This document shows, piece by piece, positions 8,133-17,258 of a stretch of 64,000 nucleotides of DNA. The number at the start of each line of letters is the position of its first letter. The first letter of the stretch is position 1. The stretch is from Caulobacter rhizosphaerae (GTDB lineage: Bacteria; Pseudomonadota; Alphaproteobacteria; Caulobacterales; Caulobacteraceae): assembly GCF_010977555.1 (NCBI RefSeq), contig NZ_CP048815.1, forward strand, positions 5,668,419 to 5,732,418. Reading direction: 5' to 3'. The notes below the pieces were generated by a model. That model did no database searches and was not told the DNA's origin. It saw only the letters and a list, made by a program, of their open reading frames with translations. A program made the translations under genes and the position numbers.

Positions 8133-10718
8133 TCAGCCGGCCACGATGTTGACGATACGGTCTTTCACCACGATCACCTTGCGAACGGTCAAGCCCTCAA
8201 GGTGGCCTAGCACGGCGGCGTCCGCCAGAGCGATTTTCTCGACCTCGGCCTCGGCCGTGCCGGCCTTGACCTTGATCTCGCCGCGGCGCTTGCCGTTGAT
8301 CTGGATCGGCAGCACGCGCTCGTCGTCGGCGGCCAGGGCGGGATCCGCCTTGGGCCAGGGCGCGTCGACCACCATGCCGCTCTTGCCCAGCTGCGCCCAG
8401 GCCTCTTCGGCAAGGTGAGGCGTGAAGGGCGAGATCAGGCGAGCCAGGATCTCCAGCGCCTCGGCGCGGGCCGCCAGGACGCCTTGCGACGCGCCTTCGG
8501 CCGGCGCGGCCTTCAGCATGTTCAGGAACTCGTACAGCCGCGCCACGCCGCTGTTGAAGCGGAAGCCCTCGATCGAGTCGGTGACGAAGCCGATCAGCCG
8601 GTGGGCGCCCTTGCGCAGGGCCAGGGCGGCGGCGTCGGCCTCGTCATGGGCGAAGTCGCCGGCGGGCTGGTTGTCGAACTCGTTCCAGACCCGGTGGGTG
8701 AAGCGCCACGAGCCTTCGACGCCGCTGTTGGTCCACTGCACGTCGCGTTCGGGCGGGCTGTCGCTCATCACGAACAGCCGGGCGGCGTCGACGCCGTAGG
8801 CCTCGAAGATGTCCTCGGGTGCGACGACGTTCCTCTTGGACTTCGACATCTTCTCGATGTCGCCGATGGTGATCGGCTCGCCGGTCGCGGCGTGGCTGGC
8901 GGTGCGGGTGTTGCCCTCGACCGTGATGCGGATGTCCGAAGGCTCGACCCACTCGCCGGCGGCGTTCTTGTAGGCCTCGTGGGTGACCATGCCCTGGGTG
9001 AACAGGCCGGCGAACGGCTCCTCCACCGAGACCAGGCCCTCGTCCTTCAGGGCGCGGGTGATGAAGCGGGCGTACAGCAGGTGCAGCACCGCATGCTCGA
9101 CGCCGCCGATATACTGGTCGACAGGCATCCAGTGGTCGGCGGCGACCTTGCTGATCGGCTCGGCGGAGGTCGGGTCGGTGAAGCGGGCGAAGTACCAGGA
9201 GCTGTCGACGAAGGTGTCCAGCGTGTCGGTCTCGCGCTCGGCCTTGCCGCCGCAGCTGGGGCAGGTGGTGTGGCGCCAGGTCGGGTGGCGCAGCAGCGGG
9301 TTGCCGGGCTTGTCGAAGGCGACATCGTCGGGCAGCACCACCGGCAGCTGGTCTTCCGGCACGCCGACGGGGCCGCAGGCCTCGCAGTGGATCACTGGGA
9401 TCGGGCAACCCCAGTAGCGCTGGCGGCTGACGCCCCAGTCGCGCAGGCGATAGACGGTGGCGCCCTGGCCCTGGTTCATGGCCTCGATGCGGTTGACCGC
9501 CTCGGTCTTGGCCGCCTCGATGTCCAGGCCGTCCAGGAATTGCGAATTGAAGATCGACCCGGGGCCGACATAGGCCTCCTTGCCGACCTGGAAGGTCGCG
9601 GCGTCCTCGCCGGGCGGCAGCACCACGGGCAGAACGGGCAGGTCGTACTTACGGGCGAAGTCCAGGTCGCGCTGGTCGTGGGCCGGGCAGGCGAAGATCG
9701 CGCCGGTGCCGTAGTCCATCAGGATGAAGTTGGCGATCCACACCGGCAGGGTCTGGGTCGGGTCCAGCGGGTGGACGACGCGCAGGCCGGTGTCGCGGCC
9801 CAGCTTCTCGGCCCCCTCGATGTCGGCCTCCGAGGTGCCGCCCTTGCGGCATTCGGCGACGAAGGCGGCCACGGCCGGGTCGGCCGCCGCCAGCTGCTCG
9901 GCCAGCGGGTGCTCGGGGGCGATCCCCACGAAGCTGGCCCCGAACAGGGTGTCGGGGCGGGTGGTGTAGACCTCCAGACCGTCCTCATGGCCGGCGGGGG
10001 GCTTTTCGGCGAACTTGAACGTGAACCGCAGGCCCTTGGACCGGCCGATCCAGTTCTCCTGCATGATCCGGACCTTCTCGGGCCAGCGGTCCAGGGTCTT
10101 CAGGCCGTCGATCAGGGCGTCGGCGTAGTCGGTGATCCGCAGGAACCACTGGGTCAGCTTGCGCTTCTCGACCGTCGCGCCCGAGCGCCAGCCCTTGCCG
10201 TCGATCACCTGCTCATTGGCCAGGACGGTCATGTCGACCGGGTCCCAGTTGACCGAGGCTTCCTTGCGATAGACCAAGCCGCGCTTCAGCAGGCGCAGGA
10301 ACCAGGCCTGCTGCTTGCCGTAATATTCCGGGTCGCAGGTGGCGAACTCGCGCGACCAGTCGACCGACAGGCCCAGGGCCTTCAGCTGCTCGCGCATGGC
10401 GGCGATGTTGTCGTAGGTCCAGCCCTTGGGGTGGACGCCGCGCTCCATGGCGGCGTTCTCGGCCGGCATGCCGAAGGCGTCCCAGCCCATCGGGTGCAGC
10501 ACGTTGAAGCCCTGGGCGCGCTTGTAGCGGGCCACCACGTCGCCCATGGCGTAGTTGCGCACATGGCCCATGTGGATGCGCCCCGACGGGTAGGGGAACA
10601 TCTCGAGCACATAGTACTTCGGACGCGCGTCAGGGGTGATCGGCGTCAGGAAGGTGTTGGCGTTCGCCCAGGCGGCGCGCCACTTCGGCTCGGTGTCTTT
10701 GGGATTGTAGCGGGCCAT
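8133..10718 (-). CDS. leuS: leucyl-tRNA synthetase
   Basis: Class I aminoacyl-tRNA synthetase that charges tRNA-Leu. The HIGH-type motif is HMGH ([14 protein letters not shown], near residue 50) and the KMSKS motif is intact ([11 protein letters not shown]). The large editing (CP1) domain lies between them, with a zinc-binding pair CPSCGG. Length 861 aa is typical. It is the first gene of leuS-lptE-holA. Confidence 0.98.
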   Translation of the reverse strand: MARYNPKDTEPKWRAAWANANTFLTPITPDARPKYYVLEMFPYPSGRIHMGHVRNYAMGDVVARYKRAQGFNVLHPMGWDAFGMPAENAAMERGVHPKGWTYDNIAAMREQLKALGLSVDWSREFATCDPEYYGKQQAWFLRLLKRGLVYRKEASVNWDPVDMTVLANEQVIDGKGWRSGATVEKRKLTQWFLRITDYADALIDGLKTLDRWPEKVRIMQENWIGRSKGLRFTFKFAEKPPAGHEDGLEVYTTRPDTLFGASFVGIAPEHPLAEQLAAADPAVAAFVAECRKGGTSEADIEGAEKLGRDTGLRVVHPLDPTQTLPVWIANFILMDYGTGAIFACPAHDQRDLDFARKYDLPVLPVVLPPGEDAATFQVGKEAYVGPGSIFNSQFLDGLDIEAAKTEAVNRIEAMNQGQGATVYRLRDWGVSRQRYWGCPIPVIHCEACGPVGVPEDQLPVVLPDDVAFDKPGNPLLRHPTWRHTTCPSCGGKAERETDTLDTFVDSSWYFARFTDPTSAEPISKVAADHWMPVDQYIGGVEHAVLHLLYARFITRALKDEGLVSVEEPFAGLFTQGMVTHEAYKNAAGEWVEPSDIRITVEGNTRTASHAATGEPITIGDIEKMSKSKRNVVAPEDIFEAYGVDAARLFVMSDSPPERDVQWTNSGVEGSWRFTHRVWNEFDNQPAGDFAHDEADAAALALRKGAHRLIGFVTDSIEGFRFNSGVARLYEFLNMLKAAPAEGASQGVLAARAEALEILARLISPFTPHLAEEAWAQLGKSGMVVDAPWPKADPALAADDERVLPIQINGKRRGEIKVKAGTAEAEVEKIALADAAVLGHLEGLTVRKVIVVKDRIVNIVAG

Positions 10719-10815
10719 GAAACCAGACTGTTGGGAACGGAAACGCGCGCCTCGGGCGCGGTCCGCGGAAGTCTTAAGCGGTTTCGGCCGTGGCGCGCTT
10801 CTCTAAAGTATGGAC

Positions 10816-10848
10816 GGGAGCCATTTGTCGCGCGGACAAAGGGCTCCC
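10816..10848. terminator. strong hairpin between DUF3576 gene and leuS
   Basis: Arms of 14 bp with one mismatch (gggagccatttgtc / gacaaagggctccc) and a 5-nt loop, 22 bp beyond the DUF3576 stop on the minus strand. The T-tract is poor, so termination is probable but not certain. Confidence 0.55.
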
Positions 10849-10870
10849 GCGAAGAACCCGGGGTGAGACC

Positions 10871-11383
10871 CTAGTTCTTGATGTTGGAAAGTCGAAGCTG
10901 ACGGGCGCGGGTCAGGATGGCGTTCTCGATGTCGGTCGCCGTCTGCTCGGTGGCCGCCGTGTCCGTCCAGCCGCCGCCGGCGTCCTTGACCTGCTTGAAG
11001 ATCGTGACGTTCAGGCCGTCGGCGCGCAGGCGGGTGTCCAGGATGTATACGGTGGCCTTGAAGCGCTCGTCCGGCTTTTCCGGATTGGTGTACCAGTCCG
11101 TGACGATCACGCCGCCGTAGGGGTCGGCCGAGGCCAGGGGCATGAAGGCCAGGGTGTCGAGGCTGGCGCGCCACAGGAAGCCGTTGACGCCGATCGCGCC
11201 GGCCTGGGGCGCCGACTTGCCGCCGTGCCGACCCTTGAACGGGTTGAAACCCGGTTCATTGTCCTGAGTGGTGAACTGGCCACCGCCCTTGTTGCCGCCA
11301 CAGGCCGACACACCGGTCAGAACGGTCAGCGCCAGAACGCCAGCGGCGACGCCGCGCAACACCGACCCACGCTCAAACGCCAT
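10871..11383 (-). CDS. DUF3576 domain lipoprotein
   Basis: Predicted lipoprotein with a hydrophobic signal and the lipobox LTGVSAC (Cys near residue 27), followed by a DUF3576 domain (GAIGVNGFLWRASLDTLAFMPLASADPYGGVIVTDWY). The reading frame is open a further 60 codons upstream, but the ATG at 11383 sits after a gagg Shine-Dalgarno and directly precedes the signal peptide. The family is conserved in alphaproteobacteria; its biochemical role is unknown and an envelope location is inferred. Product 170 aa. Confidence 0.8.
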   Translation of the reverse strand: MAFERGSVLRGVAAGVLALTVLTGVSACGGNKGGGQFTTQDNEPGFNPFKGRHGGKSAPQAGAIGVNGFLWRASLDTLAFMPLASADPYGGVIVTDWYTNPEKPDERFKATVYILDTRLRADGLNVTIFKQVKDAGGGWTDTAATEQTATDIENAILTRARQLRLSNIKN

Positions 11384-11672
11384 AGTACCTCGCTCCAATG
11401 TCTCGCCGACGCGTTTGCGCATCTTCGACGCGCATCTCTGGCGCGCCCCCGCAGCCGGAAGCCGGTCTATAGCATGGTCGCGCTGCGTCAAAACAGGAAT
11501 CGCGTGGCAGGACCGCCACAGGCGCCGCTTGAATCGACTCCTGCGACGTCTTGCGTAATCCAAGCGCGGTTGACCGCGTTGTATTGAAACCTTTAATCGA
11601 TATTCAGGGATCCCGCTCCTATATAGGGTTTGACTCTATCGAGGCGCGGGTTGGGGATTGGGTTCGAGTAAC
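11384..11672. promoter_or_regulatory. divergent intergenic region upstream of the DUF3576 and ntrZ-like genes
   Basis: This 289-bp region separates divergent genes. Its right half is AT-rich and contains tatata at 11620-11625, a possible -10 for ntrZ, and a GANTC site (gactc, 11632-11636) of the kind methylated by CcrM in Caulobacter. I see no gene in it. Confidence 0.4.
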
Positions 11673-12089
11673 ATGTTCGCCGCACGGTATTTCATGGCAG
11701 GGGCCGCCACGCTGATCCTTCTGGGATCGGCCTCGGGTGTCCATGCCCAGAGCAAGCCGCGCACGACCACGCCGGATTTCGCCGTCAAGAATGACTTCAG
11801 CAATCCCGCCCCGATCGCGCCGTTCAATCCGCAGCAAGGCCCGAAGAAGTCCCTGAAATGGGACGACAAGAAGGGCAAGTGGGGCCTCAAGCTCGATCTC
11901 GACCAGCCCGTGGGCCGCGAGATGGAAGCCAAGGACGTCCAGGCCGGCGCCTATTACAGCGTCACCCCGTCGATCCGCGTCGGCGGCGCCGTGGCCCTGG
12001 GCGACCAGAACCCGGCCCTGGCCGCGCGCCGGAACGAGATCCAGGAACCCGCGCCGCGGGTGAAGCTGGAAACCGCGTTCAAGTTCTAA
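11673..12089 (+). CDS. ntrZ: NtrZ-family periplasmic regulatory protein
   Basis: Small secreted protein of 138 aa: signal peptide MFAARYFMAGAATLILLGSA ending at HAQ, then a short mature domain (LKWDDKKGKWGLKLDLDQPVGREME...YYSVTPSIRVGGAVALG). The sequence and its place near leuS and parAB agree with NtrZ of Caulobacter, described as a periplasmic factor acting on the NtrY sensor kinase. The ATG at 11673 is chosen because the signal peptide begins there; a TTG five codons upstream is open. The identification rests on recall of the family, not on a search. Confidence 0.72.
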   Translation: MFAARYFMAGAATLILLGSASGVHAQSKPRTTTPDFAVKNDFSNPAPIAPFNPQQGPKKSLKWDDKKGKWGLKLDLDQPVGREMEAKDVQAGAYYSVTPSIRVGGAVALGDQNPALAARRNEIQEPAPRVKLETAFKF

Positions 12090-12096
12090 AACGCGA

Positions 12097-12699
12097 TCAG
12101 GCGTTCAACGCCTCCACCGCCGCGATCCCGACAATCCCCGTGTCCAGCAGCCGCGCCGCCGTGTCGGCGCGCACCCCGCCCAGCGCGTAGACCGGGGTCT
12201 GCACCCCCTCGACGATCCTTCTCAGGCCGTCCACGCCCAGCGGCGCCCCCGCCGAGGGGCTGCGGCTGGGGAAGACCGGCGACACCACCAGGGCGTCGGC
12301 GCCCGCCGCGGCGCCGATGCGGGCCGTGTCCAGGCCGTGGGCGGCGATCGTGATCAGCCAATCGGGCTGAGCCTTGCGCAGGCCGGGCAGGGTCGAGGCC
12401 AGCCGCTCGGGCAGATGAAGACCATCGGCCTCGACGGCCAGGGCGAGGGCCGGCTCGGCCCCGACCAACAGCACCAGGCCGCGTCGCCGGCTGATTTCGC
12501 GCAGCCGCCGCCCTTGGACGACCGCGTCGGCCGCGCCGAACGCCCGGAACACCACGGCCGCGCCGGCGGGCAGGTGCTCGGCGACCCGTTCGGGATCGGG
12601 CGTCCGCGCAGGATCGGTGAAGAACAGCAGGTTCGGCAGCGGCTTTCCGCGCACCAGCCATGGGCGAAGGCGCGCCGCCGTTCTAGACAGGGCGTCCAT
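12097..12699 (-). CDS. thiamine-phosphate synthase-like protein (ThiE/TenI family)
   Basis: TIM-barrel protein of the ThiE/TenI family, which joins the pyrimidine and thiazole parts of thiamine or acts in thiazole handling. Recognisable are LLFFTDPARTPDPE, the segment DGLHLPE, HGLDTARIGAAAGADALVVSPVFPSRSPS and YALGGV. About 200 aa. The ORF opens at 12726 (MGFEHASDQMDALSRT); the internal ATG at 12699 avoids a start that overlaps the opposite gene. The canonical ThiE pyrophosphate-binding signature is not complete, so it may be a TenI-like paralogue. Confidence 0.75.
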   Translation of the reverse strand: MDALSRTAARLRPWLVRGKPLPNLLFFTDPARTPDPERVAEHLPAGAAVVFRAFGAADAVVQGRRLREISRRRGLVLLVGAEPALALAVEADGLHLPERLASTLPGLRKAQPDWLITIAAHGLDTARIGAAAGADALVVSPVFPSRSPSAGAPLGVDGLRRIVEGVQTPVYALGGVRADTAARLLDTGIVGIAAVEALNA

Positions 12700-12724
12700 C
12701 TGGTCGCTCGCGTGTTCGAAACCC

Positions 12725-13381
12725 ATGTCCTCGGAAGTCCTCTCAGCCTACGCCTCGATCCAGCGCCGTATTCAGGCCGCCGCCCTGGCCGCCGGTCGCC
12801 CGGCCGATGCGGTCGCCCTGGTGGCGGTGTCCAAGCTGCAGCCCTGGGACCATATCGCGCCTGTTCTCGACGCGGGCCAGCGGGTGTTCGGGGAAAATCG
12901 CGTCCAGGAGGCCATGGGCCGGTGGAGCGAGCGCCGGTCCGAGGTCGAGCTGCGTCTGATCGGGCCTTTGCAGAGCAACAAGGCCCGCGACGCCGTGGCC
13001 TTCTTCGACGTGATCGAAAGCCTGGACCGCGAGAAGCTGGCCCATGTGCTGGCCGACGAGATCCAGGCCCTGGGCCGGGCGCCGCGCCTGTTCGTGCAGG
13101 TCAATACCGGCCTGGAGCCGCAGAAGGCGGGGGTTGTCCCCGGCGAGGCCGACGGCTTCATCGCGCTGTGCCGGGGCCTGGACCTGCCCGTGGAGGGCCT
13201 GATGTGCATCCCGCCGGCCGAAGGTGATCCTGCCCCGCATTTTCGGCTGTTGGCCAAGATCGCCGCCCGCAACGGGCTGGCCAGGCTGTCCATGGGCATG
13301 AGCGACGACTTCGAGACCGCCATCGCCTGCGGGGCGACGTCGGTGCGCGTCGGGTCGGCGCTGTTTGGAAGCCGAGCCTAG
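12725..13381 (+). CDS. YggS-family pyridoxal phosphate homeostasis protein
   Basis: PLP-binding protein of the YggS/PROSC/YBL036C family, which keeps vitamin B6 and amino-acid pools balanced and has no known catalytic activity. Family motifs: VAVSKLQP with the PLP-binding Lys, FGENRVQE, LIGPLQSNKA, FVQVNTG and LSMGMSDDFETAI, and the C-terminal VRVGSALFG. Length 218 aa is normal. The ORF is open upstream to 12617, but family N-termini fit the ATG at 12725. That start overlaps the longest possible start of the divergent thiE-like gene. Confidence 0.92.
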   Translation: MSSEVLSAYASIQRRIQAAALAAGRPADAVALVAVSKLQPWDHIAPVLDAGQRVFGENRVQEAMGRWSERRSEVELRLIGPLQSNKARDAVAFFDVIESLDREKLAHVLADEIQALGRAPRLFVQVNTGLEPQKAGVVPGEADGFIALCRGLDLPVEGLMCIPPAEGDPAPHFRLLAKIAARNGLARLSMGMSDDFETAIACGATSVRVGSALFGSRA

Positions 13382-13908
13382 TCCGCCGCGATCTCGACGA
13401 CATCCCCCGGCTTGGCGGCCGCCAGCAGGGCCTCGACGTCGGCGCGCGCCAGGGCCACGCAGCCTTCTGTGCCTGGATAGCCGTCGCGCGCCAGGTGCAG
13501 GAAGATCGCCGAGCCCAGGCCGGCGACCGGCGGGTCGTCGTTATGGCCCAGCACCACCACCAGGTCGTAGACGGGATTGTCGCGCCACAGCCGTTCGGCG
13601 CTGGCGGGGTAGGGCAGCTTGACGGGCTGGTTGTAGGCCGGGTCGCCCGGCGCGTCGCACCAGCCGTCGTCCGGCGTGATCGGCCTGGCCTCCAGGGCGG
13701 TGGCCGGGCCGTCGGGATAGGCGTCGGGTCGGTAGAGGACATAGCGGATCGGCCAGGCGCCCGCCGGGCTGCGGTTGTCGCCCTCGCGCTTGTCGGCGGC
13801 GGCGATCACGCCGGCCTTGCCGAGCGCCGCGCGCGCCGACCCTCCATCCCACGCGATCCGGCCGTTCCAGGGGCTGGATCCGTCGGGGCGGGCGCGAAAG
13901 ATCGTCAA
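13378..13908 (-). CDS. L,D-transpeptidase (YkuD) family protein
   Basis: YkuD-type domain with the catalytic region HLARDGYPGTEGCVALARADVEALL; the Cys in TEGC is the expected nucleophile and the upstream His lies in the HLARDGY segment. Such enzymes cross-link peptidoglycan or attach proteins to it. No signal peptide is visible (MTIFRARPDGSSPWNG), which is common in this compact subfamily (176 aa) and leaves its location open. The stop overlaps the convergent yggS stop. Confidence 0.85.
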   Translation of the reverse strand: MTIFRARPDGSSPWNGRIAWDGGSARAALGKAGVIAAADKREGDNRSPAGAWPIRYVLYRPDAYPDGPATALEARPITPDDGWCDAPGDPAYNQPVKLPYPASAERLWRDNPVYDLVVVLGHNDDPPVAGLGSAIFLHLARDGYPGTEGCVALARADVEALLAAAKPGDVVEIAAD

Positions 13909-13991
13909 GACGCGGTCTCCAGGGGCGTTGCTGCGCCGGGAACGAGAACCGCCCTTGGCGCCAGGGGCCGCAGCGGTGCATGTTCCCGCCC

Positions 13992-14678
13992 ATGGCGCAA
14001 CGCAAAACCCTTCTCCTGGTCGATGACGACGATGATCTGCGCGGGGCTCTGGCCGAGCAGCTCGCCCTCCACGAGGAGTTCGCGGTCGCCGAGGCGCCCA
14101 CGGCCGGCGAGGGCGTGCGGATGGCCAGGGAGCTGAAGCCCGACCTGGTCCTGCTGGACGTCGACCTGCCCGACATGGACGGCCGCGAGGCCTGCCGCCT
14201 GATGCGCAAGAACGGCGTCACCGCGCCGGTGATCATGCTGACGGCGGCGGCCAGCGACAGCGACACCATCCTGGGCCTGGAATCGGGCGCCAACGACTAT
14301 GTGACCAAGCCCTTCCGCTTCGGCGTGCTGCTGGCGCGCATTCGCGCCCAGCTGCGCAGCTACGAAGCGTCGGAAGACGCCCTGTTCCGTATCGGGCCGT
14401 ACGAATTCCGGCCGTCGGCCAAGCTGCTGATCGACGAGAAGCAGAAGAAGGTCCGGCTGACCGAGAAGGAAACCAACATCCTCAAGTACCTCTACCGCGC
14501 CGGCTCCAAGCCCGTGTCGCGCGAGGAGCTGCTGACCGAGGTCTGGGGCTACAACGCCGGGGTCACCACCCACACGCTCGAGACCCACGTCTATCGGCTG
14601 CGCCAGAAGATCGAGCCCGACCCGGCCGTGGCGCGGATCCTGATCACCGAGATGGGCGGCTACCGGCTGCAGCCCTGA
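13992..14678 (+). CDS. cenR: OmpR/PhoB-type response regulator, probable CenR
   Basis: Receiver domain with acidic pocket LLLVDDDDDL, phosphoacceptor Asp56 (LVLLDVDLP) and Lys in YVTKPF, followed by a winged-helix effector domain (TEKETNILKYLYRAGSKPVSREELLTEVWGYN...TLETHVYRLRQKIE). 228 aa from the ATG at 13992; an ATG at 13980 is also in frame. No kinase is adjacent. Its position a few genes from parB and its sequence suggest CenR, an essential cell-envelope regulator of C. crescentus; this assignment is from memory of gene order and should be checked by alignment. Confidence 0.75.
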   Translation: MAQRKTLLLVDDDDDLRGALAEQLALHEEFAVAEAPTAGEGVRMARELKPDLVLLDVDLPDMDGREACRLMRKNGVTAPVIMLTAAASDSDTILGLESGANDYVTKPFRFGVLLARIRAQLRSYEASEDALFRIGPYEFRPSAKLLIDEKQKKVRLTEKETNILKYLYRAGSKPVSREELLTEVWGYNAGVTTHTLETHVYRLRQKIEPDPAVARILITEMGGYRLQP

Positions 14679-14680
14679 GG

Positions 14681-14795
14681 CGGCGGACCCCCTCCGGCCC
14701 TCCGGGCCACCTCCCCCAGAGGGGGAGGATCAGTGCGGCCAGATGCTCCCCTTTTGGGGGAGCTGTCGCGGAGCGACTGAGGGGGTTCTAGGCGC
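14681..14795. repeat. intergenic palindromic element (gggggag family), copy 1
   Basis: GC-rich clustered palindromes after cenR, including ctcccccagagggggag and a unit laid out as gggggagctgtcgcggagcg followed by actgaggggg. The same architecture, gggggag-ntgtcg-loop-cgac-gaggggg, recurs around 24.8 kb and, as a partial copy, at 23.6 kb. Confidence 0.65.
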
Positions 14796-14807
14796 AGACA
14801 AGCAAAA

Positions 14808-14840
14808 AGCCCCGGCCGCTTCGAGCGACCGGGGCTTTTG
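14808..14840. terminator. bidirectional intrinsic terminator between cenR and secB
   Basis: Arms agccccggccgc / gcgaccggggct (11 of 12 paired) around a ttcga loop, with tttt on the plus strand and, because aaaa precedes it, a T-run on the minus strand too. It can serve both convergent genes. Confidence 0.85.
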
Positions 14841-14862
14841 TATTCTAACGCTCGGCCCGTGA

Positions 14863-15357
14863 TCAGGCGTTGCCGACCACCACGCCCTCGGCCTGGGCCT
14901 TGCGCGCGGCGTAGACGCCGGCGAAGTCGATCGGGTCGATCAGGAAGGGCGGGAAACCGCCTTCGGTGGTGACGTCCGAGATCAGGCGGCGGGCGTAGGG
15001 GAACAGGAAGCGCGGGCACTCGATCAGCAGCACCGGCTCCAGCTGGTCTTCCGGCACGCCCGAGATGTGGAACAGGCCGCCGTACATCACCTCGACGTGG
15101 AACACCGGCTGCTCGTCGCGGGTGGCGCGGGCCGACAGCTTCAGGTCCACCTCGAACAGGCCGTCGGGACGGCCGCGGGCGTTCATCTCGACGCCCATGT
15201 CGATGGCCGGCGGCGCGCCGCCGGCGCGCAGGGAATCCGGGGCGTGCGGGCTCTCGAACGAGAAGTCGCGCACGAACTGGGCGATGATGCGGATGCCGGT
15301 TTCGCCGGGCGCGCCGTCTTCGGAAGTTGCGGGCGGAGCGGCGGTGGTGTCGGTCAT
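14863..15357 (-). CDS. secB: protein-export chaperone SecB
   Basis: Tetrameric cytoplasmic chaperone that keeps preproteins unfolded and hands them to SecA. The core segments [45 protein letters not shown] and [33 protein letters not shown] are characteristic. Length 164 aa. The N-terminal 20 residues are a low-complexity extension typical of alphaproteobacterial SecB. It shares a bidirectional terminator with cenR. Confidence 0.96.
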   Translation of the reverse strand: MTDTTAAPPATSEDGAPGETGIRIIAQFVRDFSFESPHAPDSLRAGGAPPAIDMGVEMNARGRPDGLFEVDLKLSARATRDEQPVFHVEVMYGGLFHISGVPEDQLEPVLLIECPRFLFPYARRLISDVTTEGGFPPFLIDPIDFAGVYAARKAQAEGVVVGNA

Positions 15358-15518
15358 GGGCGATAAATCCGTATTCGGCGTCGAAAGGGGCCGCTAGGAG
15401 AGAGCCGGGCTGCTAACACGGGGGCGGCTGGCGCGCAACGCCAGGCGCCTGACGCGCGAGCCCGTTATGGCCTATATAGGTCCGATGAAGCGCGTCGGCC
15501 GAATGAGCGGAAAATATC

Positions 15519-16118
15519 GTGTTTGAATGGATTATCCTGGCGGCCCTGGCCGCGGTCGTCCTCTACCAGCTCTACGCCACCCTTGGGCGTCGGGTTGGGC
15601 GTCAGCCCGAGGACGCGCCCGCGGTGGTTCCCGCCAGCGCGCCGCAGCGTGACCTGAAGGCCCCCGAAGCCCCGCCTGAAGCCCTGTCAGGCATCGCCGC
15701 CCTGCGGGCTCGCCAGACCGACTTCGACGTCGGCCATTTCCTCGGCGGCGCGCGCCAGGCCTATGAGATGATCGTCAAGGCGTTCGCCGCCGGCGACCGC
15801 GAGACGCTGCGGCCGCTGCTGTCGCCGGAGGTGATGGCCAATTTCGAGACCGCCATCGCCGCCCGTGAGGCCCAGAGCCGCACCGAGACCGCCGAATTCC
15901 TGGTCACCCCGCGCACCGACCTGGACTCGGTGACGGTCGAGGGCGACGTCGCCAAGGCGGTGGTCCGCATCCTGGCCGAGATCCGCACCCGCTCGACCAG
16001 CGCCGAGGGCGACGCGGTCGACGACCGCCGCACCGCTGATCTGTGGACCTTCCAGCGCGACCTGAAGAGCCGCAATCCGAACTGGACCCTGGTCCGCGTC
16101 GACGTCGCGGAGGCGTGA
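15519..16118 (+). CDS. Tim44/TimA-family membrane-anchored protein
   Basis: An N-terminal membrane segment (MFEWIILAALAAVVLYQLY) is followed by a proline-rich linker and a Tim44-like domain (FDVGHFLGGARQAYEMIVKAFAAGDRETLRPLLSPEVMANFETAI). In alphaproteobacteria this family is the relative of the mitochondrial import adaptor Tim44; the bacterial function is not settled. GTG start; 199 aa. Its stop overlaps the mltA start (tgatg), so the two are coupled, and secB is divergent on the other side, giving an export/envelope neighbourhood. Confidence 0.85.
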   Translation: MFEWIILAALAAVVLYQLYATLGRRVGRQPEDAPAVVPASAPQRDLKAPEAPPEALSGIAALRARQTDFDVGHFLGGARQAYEMIVKAFAAGDRETLRPLLSPEVMANFETAIAAREAQSRTETAEFLVTPRTDLDSVTVEGDVAKAVVRILAEIRTRSTSAEGDAVDDRRTADLWTFQRDLKSRNPNWTLVRVDVAEA

Positions 16119-17254
16119 TGCCGCGTCAGGGTTTCGTCGCCGCCTTCGCCCTGCTGGCGCTGGCGGCCTGTACGACCGCGCCGGTCCGGCCGGCGGGTCC
16201 CGTCACGCCGGGGACGACCCCGCCGCCGGTCACGCACACCGCCCCTTCGACGCCCGTGTCGTTCAACGACCTGGCCGGATGGGCGCAGGAAGACCACCTG
16301 GGCGCGCTGGACGCCTTCCGCCAAGGCTGCGGCGCGGCCAAGGATCCGGCCCTGGCCGAGGTCTGCCGCAAGGCCCGGGCCGAGCCGGCCTGGAACGACG
16401 ACGACGCCCGTCGTTTCCTCGAAGCCAATTTCCGCCCTGAGGCCATCCCGGGGCAGGGCCTGCTGACCGCCTATTTCGCGCCGGAGTACGAGGCGCGGAT
16501 GTCGCGCTCGGCCGAGTTCAGCGCCCCGCTGCGCGGCAAGCCGGCCGATCTCGTCACGCTGGACTTCGCCCAGTTCGATCCTGGCCTGGCGGGCAAGAAG
16601 GCGGCCGGCGAGATCGAGGGCGGCCAGGTGCTGCCCTATCGCGACCGGGCGGCCATCGAGGCCATGCCGGAGCCCCGGCCCCTGGCCTGGATGCGGCCGG
16701 AGGACCTGTTCTTCCTGCAGATCCAGGGCTCGGGCGTGCTGGTCCTGCCCGACGGCCGGCGGGTGCGCGCGGCGTTCGCCGCCCACAACGGCCGGCCGTT
16801 CGTTGGCATCGCCACGCCGATGCGCGACCGCGGCCTGCTGCCGGACAACAACACCTCCGGCGACGCCATCCGCGCCTGGCTTGCCGATCATCGCGGGCCC
16901 GAAGCCGACGCGATCATGCGGCTGAACCCGCGCTACGTGTTCTTCCAGACCCTGCCCGACGATGGCAAGCAGGCCGTGGGCGCGGCGGGCGTTCCGCTGC
17001 CGCCCGGCCGCGCGATCGCCGTGGATCCAGCCAGACACGCCATGGGTGAGCTGTTCTGGCTGGACGCCAGCGCGCCGAAGCTGGCGGGCGCCTTCCCGAC
17101 CTATCGCCGCCTGGCGGTGGCCCTGGACGTCGGCGGCGCGATCAAGGGCGACGTGCGGGCCGACCTCTACACCGGCACGGGTCCGGCGGCCGGGGCGGAA
17201 GCCGGGCGCGTGCGCCACGACCTGCGCCTCTATCGCCTGGTTCCCCGGGGCTGA
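16118..17254 (+). CDS. mltA: membrane-bound lytic murein transglycosylase A
   Basis: Lipoprotein that cleaves the MurNAc-GlcNAc bond with formation of 1,6-anhydroMurNAc. Signal peptide and lipobox MPRQGFVAAFALLALAAC, MltA core (GLLTAYFAPEYEARMSRSAEFSAPLRGKP..., EDLFFLQIQGSGVLVLPDG) and the C-terminal 3D domain (YVFFQTLPDD..., GRAIAVDPARHAMGELFWLD). 378 aa. The ATG at 16118 overlaps the preceding stop; the frame is open 25 codons further upstream, but only this start gives a signal peptide. Confidence 0.93.
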   Translation: MPRQGFVAAFALLALAACTTAPVRPAGPVTPGTTPPPVTHTAPSTPVSFNDLAGWAQEDHLGALDAFRQGCGAAKDPALAEVCRKARAEPAWNDDDARRFLEANFRPEAIPGQGLLTAYFAPEYEARMSRSAEFSAPLRGKPADLVTLDFAQFDPGLAGKKAAGEIEGGQVLPYRDRAAIEAMPEPRPLAWMRPEDLFFLQIQGSGVLVLPDGRRVRAAFAAHNGRPFVGIATPMRDRGLLPDNNTSGDAIRAWLADHRGPEADAIMRLNPRYVFFQTLPDDGKQAVGAAGVPLPPGRAIAVDPARHAMGELFWLDASAPKLAGAFPTYRRLAVALDVGGAIKGDVRADLYTGTGPAAGAEAGRVRHDLRLYRLVPRG

Positions 17255-17258
17255 GACG

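Noticed and set aside
8415..10874. 819-codon open frame antisense to leuS
   Set aside because: It mirrors leuS, is dominated by Gly/Val/Ala/His-rich low-complexity composition and has no domain; long antisense frames are expected at this GC content.
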